Below, in pieces: positions 32,208-44,110 of a stretch of DNA of 64,000 bases. The position numbers and the translations under genes were made by a program. The notes below the pieces were generated by a model. It made no database searches. It worked only from the letters and a program-made list of their open reading frames with translations, and was not told the DNA's origin. The stretch is taken from assembly GCF_050948215.1 (NCBI RefSeq), contig NW_027488566.1:1353501-1417500 (forward strand). The letters run 5' to 3'. How positions within the stretch are numbered: position 1 is the first letter of the stretch; the number at the start of each line of letters is the position of its first letter. The stretch is from Halictus rubicundus. Taxonomy: Eukaryota > Arthropoda > Insecta > Hymenoptera > Halictidae.

Positions 32208-32609
32208 TCACACAGGACGTTTACGAAATTGTGATTTTTGGCCCACTATATGGTGTAGCATTTCATCTTTCGCAGTGATATCAGATAATTGATCTTCTAT
32301 TATTTTTAATGTTTGTTCATAGTGAAAGTTCGCGTAACTAGTTTTTGACGATTCTTTTGATACCAATGTACAGAGATCTTGTGATTGAAGGAAATGATGC
32401 CTTGCCTTTTCAAATGCTTCATTTAAATGTGTGAAATTTACGTAACTAAGTAGCGTTAATGTAGCCTTACCGATCTTTGCTTCGCCTAAATTGTTATAAA
32501 ATATTCCACTCGATAGGTTATGAGGAGTATTGTTATAAATATAGCATACTACGTAAGGAAAAAGGAGGAGGAAGATGATTAAATTGTTAAGGGTCCGCAT
32601 CTGAAACAA
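32208..32609 (-). pseudogene. Errantivirus-like env, N-terminal part
   Basis: Starts with a hydrophobic signal peptide (about residues 8-23, rich in L, I and F), then an ectodomain that continues to a stop after a short basic stretch. It sits directly downstream of the integrase remnant on the same strand, the usual place of env in errantiviruses. A frame change near 32.2 kb separates it from the transmembrane part. No furin-type site plus fusion peptide is preserved as clearly as in the intact env at 55.6-57.3 kb. Confidence 0.6.
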
Positions 32610-32687
32610 AATGTTTCAATAAGTTGGTATGGTATCGTTTTTTGCGTGTGCCTATTTCAATTTCTACTGTTTTATCAGAAAATGTTC

Positions 32688-33177
32688 TTATAATCTTGTA
32701 TGTTTCTTTGATAGATTGGCCTTTCCTTGTTTATTATAAATACATATTAGATCGCCCGGATTAAGTTCTTGTGGGTTAGCCTTTTTATCATAGTAAGTTT
32801 TACTTCTCTTTTTTGAATTGATTATATTTTCTCGTGCTGTTTTGAATGATGTATTTAATTTGTATTGCAAGGATTTAATATAGTCGTCATAGGTATAATG
32901 GAATTTGGGTTCTTGGACGATAGATGATGGCAAATATGCTTTAAATCCAAACAGTAGTTCGTATGGTGTGTAGTTAGTTGTTTTATGAAATGACGTGTTA
33001 TAGCTGAACATGGCAAAAGGTAAATAATCGTCCCAGTCTGTTTGATTTGGTTTTACATAATGTTTAAGGTAATCTTTTAAAGTTAAATGAGATCGTTCGA
33101 GTGCTCCATTGGTTTGAGGGTCATACGGAGTAGTTGACAAGTGTTTTGTTTTAAATAATTTGGTTAGGTTGTTACGT
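32688..33177 (-). pseudogene. Gypsy integrase C-terminal half
   Basis: Reads HLSTTPYDPQTNGALERSHL, the third catalytic acid region of integrase, then DYLPFAMFSYNTS, TPYELLFG and a C-terminal DLICIYNKQG block. The HHCC finger, the first two catalytic acids, and all of RT and gag are missing to the right, where a solo LTR is inserted at 33178 and unrelated sequence follows. It belongs with the env pieces to its left. Confidence 0.8.
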
Positions 33178-34126
33178 TGTAACGAGTCCGTTTCCCGGCG
33201 GAACTCGTACAACGGTTCCTCGCGGCCGAATTTGGCTCGCCGTGCCAAGGTTCGCGGCGGGATAACGCGAGGGTTACGGCGGGACACGGACGGTCGGGCA
33301 CGGGTGACTAACGACACGACTCTTCTAAATGTTCGTCACTGTCCCGGCTTCGCCTTTCGGGGGTCGGCGGTCGCGGTTCGGGTCTCGCGCGCGTGTCAGG
33401 TCACGGCGGGGTCATGGCCGTACGCAGCGGCGTATCCGCACCAGGGCAACCTCGGCGGACGGAGAGACCGTGCCCCTGGACGGCCGGCGTTTCGCCGGTC
33501 GCGGGTGGTTCGCTCTCCGAGGGTGTAGGGTGGAGGCGGAGACGTCGGGTTTGACGGGAAAGAAGGTTACTTACCCTGGTTCCGGTCCTCGATCGCTCGG
33601 CGTTCGGGTCGGCTCTCCAGGCGGTCCAGTACGCAGCGGCGTATGTCGGGGTTCGCGGGTCGCGGAAAATTAGGCACACTCGCGCTGACAAATTCGCGGG
33701 TATAGAAATACTCTCGCGAGTCGTGTTCGGCGGGCGGCTTCTCGGCGCCGCAAAAGAACTATTCCGGTCGTGATCGGGCGGTCGGTATCGGCGGCTAGAA
33801 AAACGGCACAGATCGTAGATCTTTTCGCGATGACGGCGGAAAGCCAAAGAGACCGTTTTCCGGCTCGTCTCTCTCGTCCTGCTAGGCGAGGGGGTGCGGT
33901 GCGGTACGGTTCGCGGCCGCCTTTTCCGGTGTCGTCATGCATCCGGCGCGACGGTATCGCATCATGGCGGGTTCCGGTTCCCGCCAAGATTGGTTCGGTG
34001 GTGCGGGGATCGCGGGGGGGCGCTCGCGGGTACCGGCGGATCTCGGTATCCGTCGGTCGTGTTCGGGGGTTCGAGTTCGGGGCGCGTACAGCTAGGAACA
34101 GGCTTGGCGCGGTCAGGTCTGTTACA
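33178..34126 (-). mobile_element. Solo LTR, 949 bp, ACGT duplication
   Basis: Starts TGTAACGAGTCCG and ends CTGTTACA, flanked by ACGT on both sides (33174-33177 and 34127-34130). It is very GC-rich, and the ORFs within it are incidental. It is a close relative of the LTR at 41803-42736, whose polypurine tract shows that the transcription sense is minus. A solo LTR with intact duplication indicates recombination between two LTRs of a once complete element. Confidence 0.88.
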
Positions 34127-34130
34127 ACGT

Positions 34131-35005
34131 ATGGAGACGTTCTCCACGTTTATTTCGATTAGAATTTCTAATCTCTTTTCTGAGAAGGAAAAGCGTCCCA
34201 ACAGGCCCCTTTTATTAACGAAAGATACTGTATGCCTTCTTTATATCAAAATCTCTAGACACTCCCTTCTGGCATCCGTTAATCAATATTCTGATAGGAA
34301 ATAGCCCGGATAACCTTCATTAACCCCTTTCAACGTAAATCTAACCGAGGCCTGCTTTTCATTAGAAGTGACAAAAAATGTGACTGTGACCCTACGCGAC
34401 ATCAAATCTTAAACAGAGTACCCCTTTCATTTTCAAGGTATATAAACCCATTCGTTTTCATCCTCTTTGGTTAGTCGAGAAGCGGTTCAGTCAAGATTCA
34501 GACGCGGTTTAGTACTCGTGTAGTCACGTCGCGTCAAGTCTAGTGAGATCGGGTTAAAGTCCCTTTCGAATCAATTCGTAACCTTATAGATTCCGCCAGT
34601 TCGGTATATATTCTATTTGGCATTCAACAATCGCTATCTAACCCCGCATTGCCAGTGCATCAACACCGTGCATCATTAGGTAACAATTTCTCTAATTGTA
34701 CACTTACTACATCCACTCGCGACACAAACAATTACACTTGTAACTATTCCAAATCAGAATATATTTGTCTTGTTTGTTAACTCGCGTAATCTACAACCTT
34801 TAATTATTGCCTGATATCCTAATCTAATAATTGAACGTTCCCACATGATACAATCTTACCGCTCGGATGGTATCAATTAAATTATATATATAAGACAATT
34901 ATCATTAACGGGTGGAAACAATAAACTGAAATTTATTTCTGTGTAACAAAGTTTAAATTTTATTTACTCGTTCTAACGACTATTTACATTATATACAATC
35001 TCACC
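34131..35005. other. Non-coding, LTR-like remains
   Basis: No ORF of note. It holds a TATA box with an initiator-like site (listed separately), suggesting part of a decayed plus-strand LTR or leader. Its right side becomes strongly AT-rich up to the next LTR. Confidence 0.4.
34439..34477 (+). promoter_or_regulatory. TATA box plus initiator-like motif
   Basis: TATATAAA (34439-34446) followed about 31 bases later by TTAGTCG and shortly after by GGTTCAGTC. The spacing fits a Pol II core promoter of an LTR. No downstream ORF supports activity. Confidence 0.3.
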
Positions 35006-35260
35006 TGTAACAAAGAAACGACAATTCAAGCTTATTATTATCTCTCCCTTATTCTCTCTATCACTTATAACTTTTAATTATTCGATAACCGTTGTTATTG
35101 TGATATCGATCTCGGCACGTGTCTTCTTATCTCCTGTTCTCTTTGTCTGCCGCTATACTCCCCACTCTCCACATTCCTCGGTATGTACCTGTACTTGTCA
35201 CTGGCGCGCAACGTACAGAGCGCGCTATATTTCAAATGAAGAAATTATATTTTCTTTACA
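35006..35260 (-). repeat. Candidate 3' LTR of minus-strand gypsy
   Basis: On the minus strand it begins TGTAAAGAAAATA and ends TTTCTTTGTTACA (about 255 bp). It is preceded by the polypurine tract at 35261-35273, directly after the pol gene. An alternative left limit is a second TGTAACAAAG at about 34942. Confidence 0.5.
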
Positions 35261-35273
35261 TCTCCCCCCCTTC
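35261..35273 (-). other. Polypurine tract
   Basis: Minus-strand GAAGGGGGGGAGA immediately before the LTR start, the expected plus-strand primer site of an LTR retroelement. Confidence 0.6.
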
Positions 35274-35313
35274 AGGGTGAGAATTGCCAAGGTGATTCTC
35301 ATCCATATCTTTA

Positions 35314-38008
35314 CTATTCTTCTTCATCTGTGCCTTCCTGTGTTTCTGATACTGGAATAAGTTTCGTTACATGAAATAAATTTGTATCGATTTTTCTACC
35401 GCTCATTTTTATCTTGTATAATGTGTCCGAAACTTTCTTTATTATATGGAATGGTCCAATCCTTAAATTATCTAGCTTCTTCCTGTTTAGTTTGTTTCCG
35501 TTTTCAATATATACTAAATCTCCTATATTAAACTCGTGACGTTTCCTGTTTTTGTCGAACAAATTTTTATTATATGTGTGAGATGTTATTGTCCGTTCTA
35601 ATGCTGTTTTTCTATCTCTAATCCAACTCTCCCTATTTATCTCCCTCCGTAATTCTTGAGGTAGGGTGCTAGTGTTTTTACCCTCTAATAAATACGCTGG
35701 TGCAAAGCCTGTTACTGAGTGTTCGGTTTCATTGTACTTATTTATGCACTCTCTTGCAATCGACGTCCAAGCTTCTCTCTTTTCTCATTTAGCCTGCACC
35801 TCATTTTATTCACTAATGTTTGATTTAGCCTCTCATTTAAACCGTTTGAGAACGGAGTATTAACGGCTGTAAAAACAAGTTTAACATCATTTCCCTCCAG
35901 GAATTCTTTAAACTCCTTCGAGTTTATCCCTGGGTATTGATCCGTAAGTATCATGTCGATTTTGTCCGTTTCTAATACCATTTTCACTAGTTTAATGAAA
36001 TCTGTAGCATTTTGTGTTTTTGATGTCAGAATGTACGCATATCTGGTAAAATGATCGACCAGTAGATGAAGGTATTTTTTTGTTGATCTCTGTCCTCCAA
36101 AGCCTCCAATCGTGTCTATCGACATTATTTGAAACGGTTTTGTTGCTGGTCCCAGGTGGGACATTAGCCCATACTTATCTTGGCCTCTAGATTTATTTCT
36201 TATGCAGATTTCACAATTTTTACATATCTTCCTTATATTCTCTATAAGGTTTTTTGCTGTATAGTAAGGACATATTTTATAAACCATCTGTCTAACTCCA
36301 ATATGGCACCACTCCGAGTGTATCTCTTTGATCATTCCTATACTAAATTCTTCAGATAAAATAATCTTCTCTTTATTTTTAGTTTTCCTATAAAATATTT
36401 TATCTCGCTCTATTAGTTTTGTTTTTATTCTCTGTAAAGTGCTATTATTTTCCTGGTCTGTTCTTATTTCGTCTATTTGTACTAAATTTATTATCTTCAA
36501 AATATCTTCTGTATTATTATTAGATTCTATTACTGGGTTCCGGCTTAAGCAATCAGCCTCTGCATTATCTTTTCCTGGGACATAATGTATTTGAAAATCA
36601 TACTGAGATAAGTAGTAGGTCAGCTCTCCTAGCTCTTCGTCTACTCTAGCTTTTATGTTCATATCTTTGAGGGGTTTGTGATCAGAGTATACATCAAAAT
36701 GTCTTCCAATCAGCCAATGCTGCCAGTATTTAACTGCTTCTTTAATAGCTAGGCATTCTAGATATATGGCTTTTCTTCTCTTCTGACTTTCGTTCAATTT
36801 TTTTGAAAAGTATGCCACTGGTCTATCTTTTCCATCAGATTGTTTCTGTTTTAGTATTGCACCAATGCCTTCTATCGATGCATCTGTGAAAATTTTTATT
36901 GGCAGATCCTTATCAAAGATTTCTAGCACCGGTTGCGAGCATAGTAGATTTTTTATATCTCTAAACGACTTTTCACATTCTTCTGACCATATAAACTTCT
37001 CGTTTTTTCTTAATAATTTATGTAATGGATCTAAGATTATTGAGTTTCTTGGTATGTATTCATGATAAAAGTTTACTTTTCCCAGGAATTGTCTAATATT
37101 TTTCTGTGTTCTGGGTGTTGGAAAATTTCTGATTGAAATTAAATTATCCTTAATTGGTCTTACTGTATTATTTTCTATTATGTGTCCGAGATATTTTGCT
37201 GTTTTTGATGCGAATTTACACTTTTTGAATTTCAATCTAAAGCCCTCATTGATTATTGCCTCTAATACTTTCTCTATATGCTTCATATCAATATGCTGTC
37301 ATCAATATAATTTTCTGAGAATTCTTTGAGGTTATGTTTTCTCAAAATGTTTGATAAAATTCTCTGAAAAATCGCTGGTGAGGTTTTCAATCCGAAAGGT
37401 AAGCACGTCCATTGGAAGTGTCCATCCTGTGTAACAAATCCTGTTTTTTTTCTGTCTTCTATACGCAGTGGAATAGACCAAAAAGCGGAATTTATATCTA
37501 ATGTAGTGAAATATTGGCAGTCTCTTGTTTTTATGATTAGATCGTCTTTCAGTGGAAATGGTTGAGCTTGTGGTATGATTATCTTGTTTAAATCTCTAAA
37601 ATCTATACAAAGACGAGATTTCTTTCCTTCATCTCTCTTGAAAGCTAACGTTACTGGTGCAGCGAAAGGGCTATACGATTCTTCAATCAAATTTCTTTCT
37701 AGTAGTCTTGCCACTTGCGTTTCGATCTCTGTTCTATCTTCCATTGAACATCTGTATGGTCTTTTGCTACAGTATTTATCTATTATCAGGTCGATTCTTG
37801 CTTCGTAATCCTTCACTATACCAATGTCGTATTTGTCTCTTGCAAATACGTTTTTATACTTTTCAATTAATTGTTCTATCTTAGTTTTCTTCCAATTATT
37901 TAAATGGTTTAGATTGCTTTGAAATTCGTCTATCTCCATATGTTCATTGAAATTGACTGAACATTGTTCAATTGCCTGAGAGCCTACGACAATACATCGA
38001 TAGGACAA
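35314..38008 (-). pseudogene. Ty3/gypsy pol (RT-RNase H-integrase), two frame breaks
   Basis: The upstream frame (38008 to about 37285) holds RT fingers and palm: SRLCIDFRDLN, FTTLDINSAFWSIPL, LPFGLKTSPAIF and YIDD. Right after YIDD several codons are lost and the frame shifts. The next frame (37286 to about 35775) has KYLGHII, RNase H (IFTDASIEGIGA, ADCLSR) and integrase with its HHCC finger (WCHIG...KNCEIC) and acids in SIDTIGG, ILTDQYPG and NGLNERLN. A second shift near 35775 leads into the C-terminal integrase segment (NETEHSVTGFAPAYLL, then GDLVYIENGNK, GPFHIIKK). Gag and protease are missing because the 5' side abuts another element at about 38010. Confidence 0.87.
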
Positions 38009-38009
38009 G

Positions 38010-38823
38010 CCACCTAGTCTATTGTACGCGCGGAGTCATTAAGGAAAAATACGAGGTCCACGCTGAAGAATTCATCAAGGAAATGGAGAAGGACGTTCTG
38101 GAAAACTTCATCGATGGATTACCGGATCGTATTGCCTTGAAGGTGTCGGCTCTCCTAAAAGATACAGAAAATCTGGAGGAAGCTTACGACGCTGAGCTGC
38201 AAATAGATAAGAAACTAAGAAATCGAAGACAATCGCCTCGGAATGAATCACCATCATGGTGGTCCCGCCGAGATTCTTTCGACCAAGATCCTCGTTATCG
38301 CGAACATGAAGTGTCGTATCCTCTATCTCCGAGCAGATATGATCGACACAGAGATCGACGCACGAGACCATCTGGTTTTGAGGAGGAAAGAGAAGAACGC
38401 GCTTCTGCCTGGACCTTGCATCACAGGAGCCCCTCACACTCCCCCTCTAATCGCTCCGAGTCATCACTGGGAGATGACGGAGAAAAACGGTATACGATTC
38501 TAAAGGGTACCGATAAAGATCGCATGTCAAACATGTATTGTTGGCATTGCGGAACTTCCGGGCACGACGGGGAATTCTGCAGGAATCGTCCCCGTAGCCC
38601 GCGATTCCGACGAGATTCGCGAGATTCGCGAGATTCGTCCGTGGAATCAAAGAAATTTTTAAACTACGATCGCGCTCACCGCACAGGCGACACGGTGAGC
38701 GAAAAGAAAGAAGATCGCCCAAGATCCGTCCGCTTCGAAGAGAAACCCTCATCAAGGAAGCACCTGCACCACGGATCAAAATTACGATCCCAGAACTGGA
38801 ATCAGGAACGGGAGAATTTTTAA
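38010..38823 (+). pseudogene. Gypsy gag, 5'-truncated
   Basis: C-terminal part of a plus-strand gypsy gag: a helical capsid-like segment (HAEEFIKEMEKDVLENFIDG), a long Arg/Ser/Asp-rich region and a zinc knuckle CWHCGTSGHDGEFC at about residues 190-203. The true start is missing. The first codons belong to the junction with the minus-strand gypsy. It overlaps the protease frame by a shift to the previous frame, as usual for gag-pol. Confidence 0.75.
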
Positions 38824-41095
38824 TTGACGGTGGAGCGTCCGTAAATTTGGTAGTCCTCGACGCTCTAGAAAGAACAGCAGAGATTTCACGAGAGGAAATC
38901 GAAATAACTGGACTCACCACAACCCTGATTTTCACCGTAGGGACGACAATTCTTCATATCCATGAAGCCCCAGCAATATTTTACGTAGTAAAACACCTTG
39001 CCATAGAAGCAGATGGACTAATCGGAAGCCCATTCCTAAAACAAGAACAGGCTGAAATTTCCTATTACCATAGAACACTGGTATTAAAGAACAAACCTAT
39101 CAGGCCTATTCGATTTTCAAATTATTTAGAAGCACCAGAAAAAACAACTAAACTCCGCATTCCAGCAAGAACCTCACAACAAATCGCTATTCACATAGCT
39201 AATCCGAAGATCAAGGAAGGCTACTTGCCCCGCATAAGAACACATGACCAATTGTACATAGGAGAAGCAGCTGTCATAAACGATCAAGGAAGGTGTCATG
39301 TTATGGGAACCAACACCAGCGAAGAAGACCTGGACATAGAAATAGAACCACAAATTTTGGAACCCTATGACATTGTAAGCACTTCCGACGAAGACATCTA
39401 CTCAGAGGTACAAGGTCATGCTAATTTCAACAACAGAGAAGATAGGGCACAGGGAATCTCCCAAATGTTAAATCTCAAGCACTTGAACAAAGAGGAACTG
39501 TGCAGCATCACTGCTCTGATAAAGGAGTTTCCCGACCGATTTTATCTGCCCGGAGATAAGCTAGGGAAGGCCTCTGATTTCAAACATTCCATACACACGA
39601 CCGACGAAATTCCAATAAACACACAACAATATCGCTATCCTCCGATACATCAACATGAGATAAAAAAGCAGATAGACGCATTACTATCCGAAGGAATAAT
39701 AACTCCGTCGAAATCCCCATATAATTCACCTTTGTGGATTGTACCTAAGAAACCGGATGCACAGGGAGACAAACGTTGGCGTATGGTCATAGACTTCCGT
39801 GCGCTTAATGATAAAACAATTTCTGATAAATACCCGCTACCCCACAGATTACGGAAATATTAGATCGTCTCGGTGGAGCTAAGTACTTCTCCGTTTTCGA
39901 TCTCGCAAATGGTTTTCACCAAATAGAGATGGACCCGAAAGATAGGCAGAAAACAGCCTTTACCACATCTAACGGACATTACGAATTTTCACGAATGCCG
40001 TTTGCTTTAAAAAATGCACCACCCACCTTCCAACGCCTCATGGATCAAGTACTAACTGGACTCCAGGGAACGGACGTGTTCGTTTACCTGGATGACATTG
40101 TGGTTTACGCATCATCACTACATGAACACAACGTTAAAGTCAGGAAATTATTCAATCGCTTACGAGAACATGGCTTAACCCTCCAGACTAATAAATGTGA
40201 ATTTTTACGGAAAGAAGTTACCTACCTTGGACACATTATTTCAAGACAAGGAGTAAAACCTGACCCCAGAAAATTAAAAGCCGTCAAGGATTTTCCAACA
40301 CCCACCAATCAGAAGAATATACAACGATTTTTGGGATTAGTAGGATACTACAGACGATTCATATCAGATTTCACCACTAAAGCAAAACCGTTGATTAGCA
40401 TCTTGGGAAAAGAAATAAAATTCAAATAGGCAGAAGAACAGGAAAACAGTTTTAAACAATTACGTGAAGAACTTTGCCAAGAACCTATTTTACAATACCC
40501 CGACTTCAGCAAACCATTCATCGTTACAACGGATGCATCAGAACATGCCATTGGAGCCGTGCTTAGTCAAGGCGAAATTGGAAATGATCTACCGATTGCT
40601 TACTCATCACGCAGCCTCAATAAAGCAGAGAAAAATTACTCAGCTACAGAAAAAGAATGTTTGGCCATGGTTTACGCCGTTCAATATTTCAGACCGTATG
40701 TTTACAGAACCAAATTCACTCTTGTGACAGATCACAGACCTCTAGTTTGGCTACATTCTGTAAAAGATCCGACATCAAGACTCATGAAGTGGAAATTGAG
40801 ACTTCTGGAGTACGATTATCAGTTTATCCATAAATCCGGAAAAACGAATAAGAACGCAGATGCTCTTTCACGCAACCCTACCATTTCTTGTTTACCACTT
40901 ATTCGACGTGAACTTCGAGATCCCGATTTCAAGACCCAATTACCGAAGACACATGAAGACAGACCGGATTCAATTGGACTACGCGTATCAGACAATTACG
41001 CCGAGACCGAGAAAAACGACCGAAATATCAGGAAACAAGCAGTTCAGATGAAAGAGAAGAGCCCGCTCTTGGAAAAGTGCGACACTCTCCCATAA
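38720..41095 (+). pseudogene. Gypsy pol: protease, RT, RNase H
   Basis: Protease reads FLIDGGASVNL, so the usual D-T/S-G box is DGG. RT follows: NSPLWIVPKK, WRMVIDFRALND, then a two-base insertion at about 39843 that shifts frame just before FDLANGFHQIEM. The rest reads MPFALKNAPPTFQ and VYLDDIVVY (YLDD intact), then GYYRRFISDF. An in-frame TAG at 40427-40429 interrupts the RT-RNase H link. RNase H continues in the same frame: TTDASEHAIGAVL, ATEKECLAMVY, TDHRPLVWL, NADALSRN. At least two lesions make it inactive. Confidence 0.86.
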
Positions 41096-41802
41096 TAAAA
41101 AAAAATCGGTCCCTTCCGAGCCTATCTCGAGAAGTGTTGATGCCAAATGAAGGCGAGAACACCACACACCATTCTTTACCCGCAGCAAACTCCACAGAAA
41201 TTTTTTCTACAGATAAGAACCAAAGCTTATCTGATGATTTAATTTCGTTTGAAGAACCGCTCGAAAATACAGTTATTGAAAATACAAACAATTTGCAAGT
41301 GGATTTACGACCAGGAATTTTACAACCCACCATAATCCGGCTACCCACAAGCGAAACAAGTGCAAGGCAGTTACCTGACCGTACAGCGGACCCTTACCCA
41401 TTCTTTGACACCGCTACCGACAGTTCTTCTACCGAAACTGACCTGGAAGCGCCGCCAAAACCAAAACAAAAGATCACCGTTTCTTCAAACACCTTCACAG
41501 CAAAAGAAGACAATTACGTGCATTTTATATCAGCCGACTGCAATTTAATAACTCCCATCGGAAAATTACTTTTGGACACCGAATTAATAAACAAACAGGA
41601 ATTTCTAGCTGCAGGACCAAAGAAGGGACAAGTTGTAATTTCAAACAACGGATTATTTAAAACATTCAGCATAATAATTTCCGACAATTTTTATGATAAA
41701 CCAAATAGAATGGACATAGTCAACGGATTGAAAACTCTCCAATCAGCTTTAAAAGAAAACAGGATCGAATCTTTTCGAATATCAGCCACCGGAGATTTGC
41801 AT
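41077..41802 (+). pseudogene. Gypsy pol extension with macro-domain-like module
   Basis: After RNase H, where the integrase finger would be expected, comes a Ser/Thr/Pro-rich linker (about 41077-41450) and then a folded-looking segment (about 41490-41802) reading NYVHFISADCNLITPIGKLL, then KKGQVVISNNGLFKTFSIII, then FYDKP and a helix with LKTLQSALKENRIESFRIS. Order and spacing resemble macro (ADP-ribose binding) domains of the TARG1/OARD1 type, with the Gly-rich loop altered to TPIGK. It is cut at 41802 by the LTR of another element just before the last conserved Gly loop, and integrase is absent from the window. Role unknown; counteracting ADP-ribosylation is conceivable. The fold call is my pattern reading. 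Confidence 0.5.
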
Positions 41803-42736
41803 TGTAACGAGTCCGTTTCCCGGCGGATCTCGTACAACGGTTCCTCGCGGCCGGATTTGGCTCGCCGTGCCAGGGTTCGTGGCGGGATAACGCGAGGGTT
41901 ACGGCGGGACACGGACGGTCGGGCACAGGCGGTTAACGACGCGACTCTTCTAAACGTTCATCACTGTCCCGGCCTCGCGGTTCGGAGGTCGGCGGTCGCG
42001 ATTCGGGTCTCGCGCGCGTGTCGGGTCACGGCGGGGTCTTGGCCGTACGCAGCGGCATATCCGGACCAGGGCAACTTCGGCGGACGGAGAGCCCGTGCCC
42101 CTGGACGGCCGGCGTTTCGCCGGTCGCGGGTGGTTCGCTCTCCGAAAGTGTATGGTGGAGGCGGAGGCGTCGGGTGAACGGGAAAGAAGGTTACTTACCC
42201 TGGTTCCGGTCCTCGATGGCTCGGCGTTCGGGTCGGCTCTCCAGGCGGTCCAGTACGCAGCGGCGTATGTCGGGGTTCGCGGGTCGCGGGAGATTCGGCA
42301 CACTCGCGGTTACAATTTCCGCGGGTTTAACAATACTCTCGCGAGTCGGGTTCGGCGGGCGGCTTCTCGGCGTCGCGAAAGCGCTAGTCCGGTCGGTATC
42401 GGCGGCTAGAAGAATGGCTCGGAAAAATACGTCCTTTCGCGGTGACGGCGGAAAACCAAAGAGACCGTTTTCCGGCTCGTCTCTCTCGTCTTGCTAGGCG
42501 AGGGGGTGCAGTGCGGTACGGTTCGCGGCCGGCTTTTCCGGTGTCGTCACGCATCCGGCGCGACGGTATCGCATCATGGCGGGTTCCGGTTCCCGCCAAG
42601 ATCGGTTCGGTGGTGCGGGGCTCGCGGGGGCGCTCGCGGGTACCGGCGGATCTCGGTATCCGTCGGTCGTGTTCGGGGGTTCGAGTTCTGGGCGCGTACA
42701 GCTAGGAACAGGCCTGGCGCAGCCAGGTCTGTTACA
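41803..42736 (-). repeat. 3' LTR of older minus-strand LTR element
   Basis: 934-bp relative of the solo LTR at 33178-34126 (TGTAACGAGTCCG to GGTCTGTTACA in plus sense). Read on the minus strand it is preceded by a run of ten G (42737-42746), a good polypurine tract, so the interior lies to the right. GCAT stands directly left (41799-41802) as a candidate duplication, but its partner would be beyond the interior. The interior was later invaded by the BEL element. Confidence 0.8.
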
Positions 42737-43331
42737 CCCCCCCCCCTTACGTCGCGGCGGCGAACGCGAGACAGTGGGCCGGTGCTGTCTTTTTACTTCG
42801 GCAGGTCGGGGTCTTACGTACTAAACTTAACCTAACTTATTCTAACGCGGAGCTGTACACTTAACCTAACGGAACTTAACCTACGCAGAACTGTACACTT
42901 AGTTCTAACGGAACTTAACCTACGCGGAACTGTACACTTAACACTACACTTAGCACTACTTAACCTATCTTAACCTACGTTACGGCGTCCGTTCACCCCC
43001 GCCGGGGTGAAGTCGCGGGTGCCCCGTGGGGCCACGTCCTCGCGCACCTCACTCGCTGTCGTGATGGCGTCCTGGCTGGCGGCGCGGGCGTGCTGGGGCC
43101 GGCTCGTCGGATAGTCTGGGTGCAGGCGGGCGGCGGAAGCATCGCTGCAGGTGGCCGTCGCTCCCGAACACCAGGCGCCAGCGCTCGAACCCGGGCGGCA
43201 CCAGGACGTACGCCCGTCGTTTAGCGACTAGGCGCAGCGGCACCTCTTTTTTTTCCTAACTAATAACACTTCAATTTTTCATCTGTCTATTTGTTATTAA
43301 TTAATTCCCAACACCTTTCTAGTTGTCTCTT
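42737..43331 (-). other. Interior of the minus-strand LTR element
   Basis: Contains the polypurine tract, a 38-bp tandem repeat (about 42844-42980, with AACTTAACCTACGCGG), and a small minus-strand ORF (43243-43049) reading RRAYVLVPPGFERWRLVFGS that may be the C-terminus of this element's coding region. I do not recognise its family. The T-rich left flank of BEL at 43247-43331 is repeated, diverged, at 60640-60735. Confidence 0.45.
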
Positions 43332-43683
43332 TGTTCGAGCAATCAGCTGTTCGGTGCCGCTGTGCGTCCGCACGCACACACGGCAAATTAGCGACTGCCG
43401 AACATTGTTTGTATTGAGGACTCGGCCGTCGTCGCGGTTCGTCTCTCTCTCTCTCCCCGCACACTTCGGGCGGACCGAGTAGTTCGGGGTGCGCGGCGAG
43501 GGGAGAGAGCCCCGTCAATATACACGGCAATCCGTCGAGCCCTCTTCCTCTTTTCCGAGAATCGCAGTGACGATGACAATAAATCAGTTAGCTCTCCCAC
43601 AAATTCCGACTTTATTTCTTGAACATTTCGCGATCGTAAGTTAAAGGTTCCAACGTTACGGAACCCAACGAAGATCCAAAACA
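43332..43683 (+). repeat. BEL 5' LTR
   Basis: TGTTCGAGC... to AAAACA, with an AATAAA near 43580 and a (TC)n stretch. It matches the 3' LTR almost throughout. It is followed by the primer binding site and about 0.4 kb of leader without ORFs up to the gag ATG. Confidence 0.92.
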
Positions 43684-43685
43684 TT

Positions 43686-43703
43686 TGGTGCCGAAACCCG
43701 GGA
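43686..43703 (+). other. BEL primer binding site
   Basis: TGGTGCCGAAACCCGGGA starts two bases after the LTR. This kind of site is typical of BEL/Pao elements and is complementary to a tRNA 3' end. Confidence 0.8.
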
Positions 43704-44110
43704 ATAGAGTGTGCCGATTTCTCTATTCCACTCGATCCACCGCAGAATTACGAAGAATTCTGTGCATCACCGCGAGTTCTGTTGTGCGCTTCCGTTGTCT
43801 CCTCGAGTGATCCGCGAGTGCATCGAGCATCTTCCGAGGCTCCGTCGCAGACAATCAGGAAGCACCTGAAAGGAATGGAGCAAAAGTGAATTCTTCGAAT
43901 AGAATTCGTGAGACCGTTCTCGAAAAACGGTACTTAGACCGCGTGGCGAACCGTTACGGATTCGAATATTCCGTGACCTTCCACCGGGACACCAACCGTT
44001 CTCGAACCGACCGAGGCAAGGTGTTTACCGCGATACGCGTAAAGTCCGTTGTCTTTCGCGTCTCGATTAGTTTGTTTTTACGTTTCGTTTGAATTTTAAC
44101 TGCCGAAACA

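Noticed and set aside
33174..34130. Solo LTR as continuation of the env-bearing element
   Set aside because: It has its own ACGT duplication, and sequence to its right does not continue the integrase, so it is a separate insertion near an older junction.
41687..42177. Continuation of the macro-like ORF into the LTR
   Set aside because: The frame stays open by chance past 41803, but the sequence there is the LTR shared with 33178-34126.
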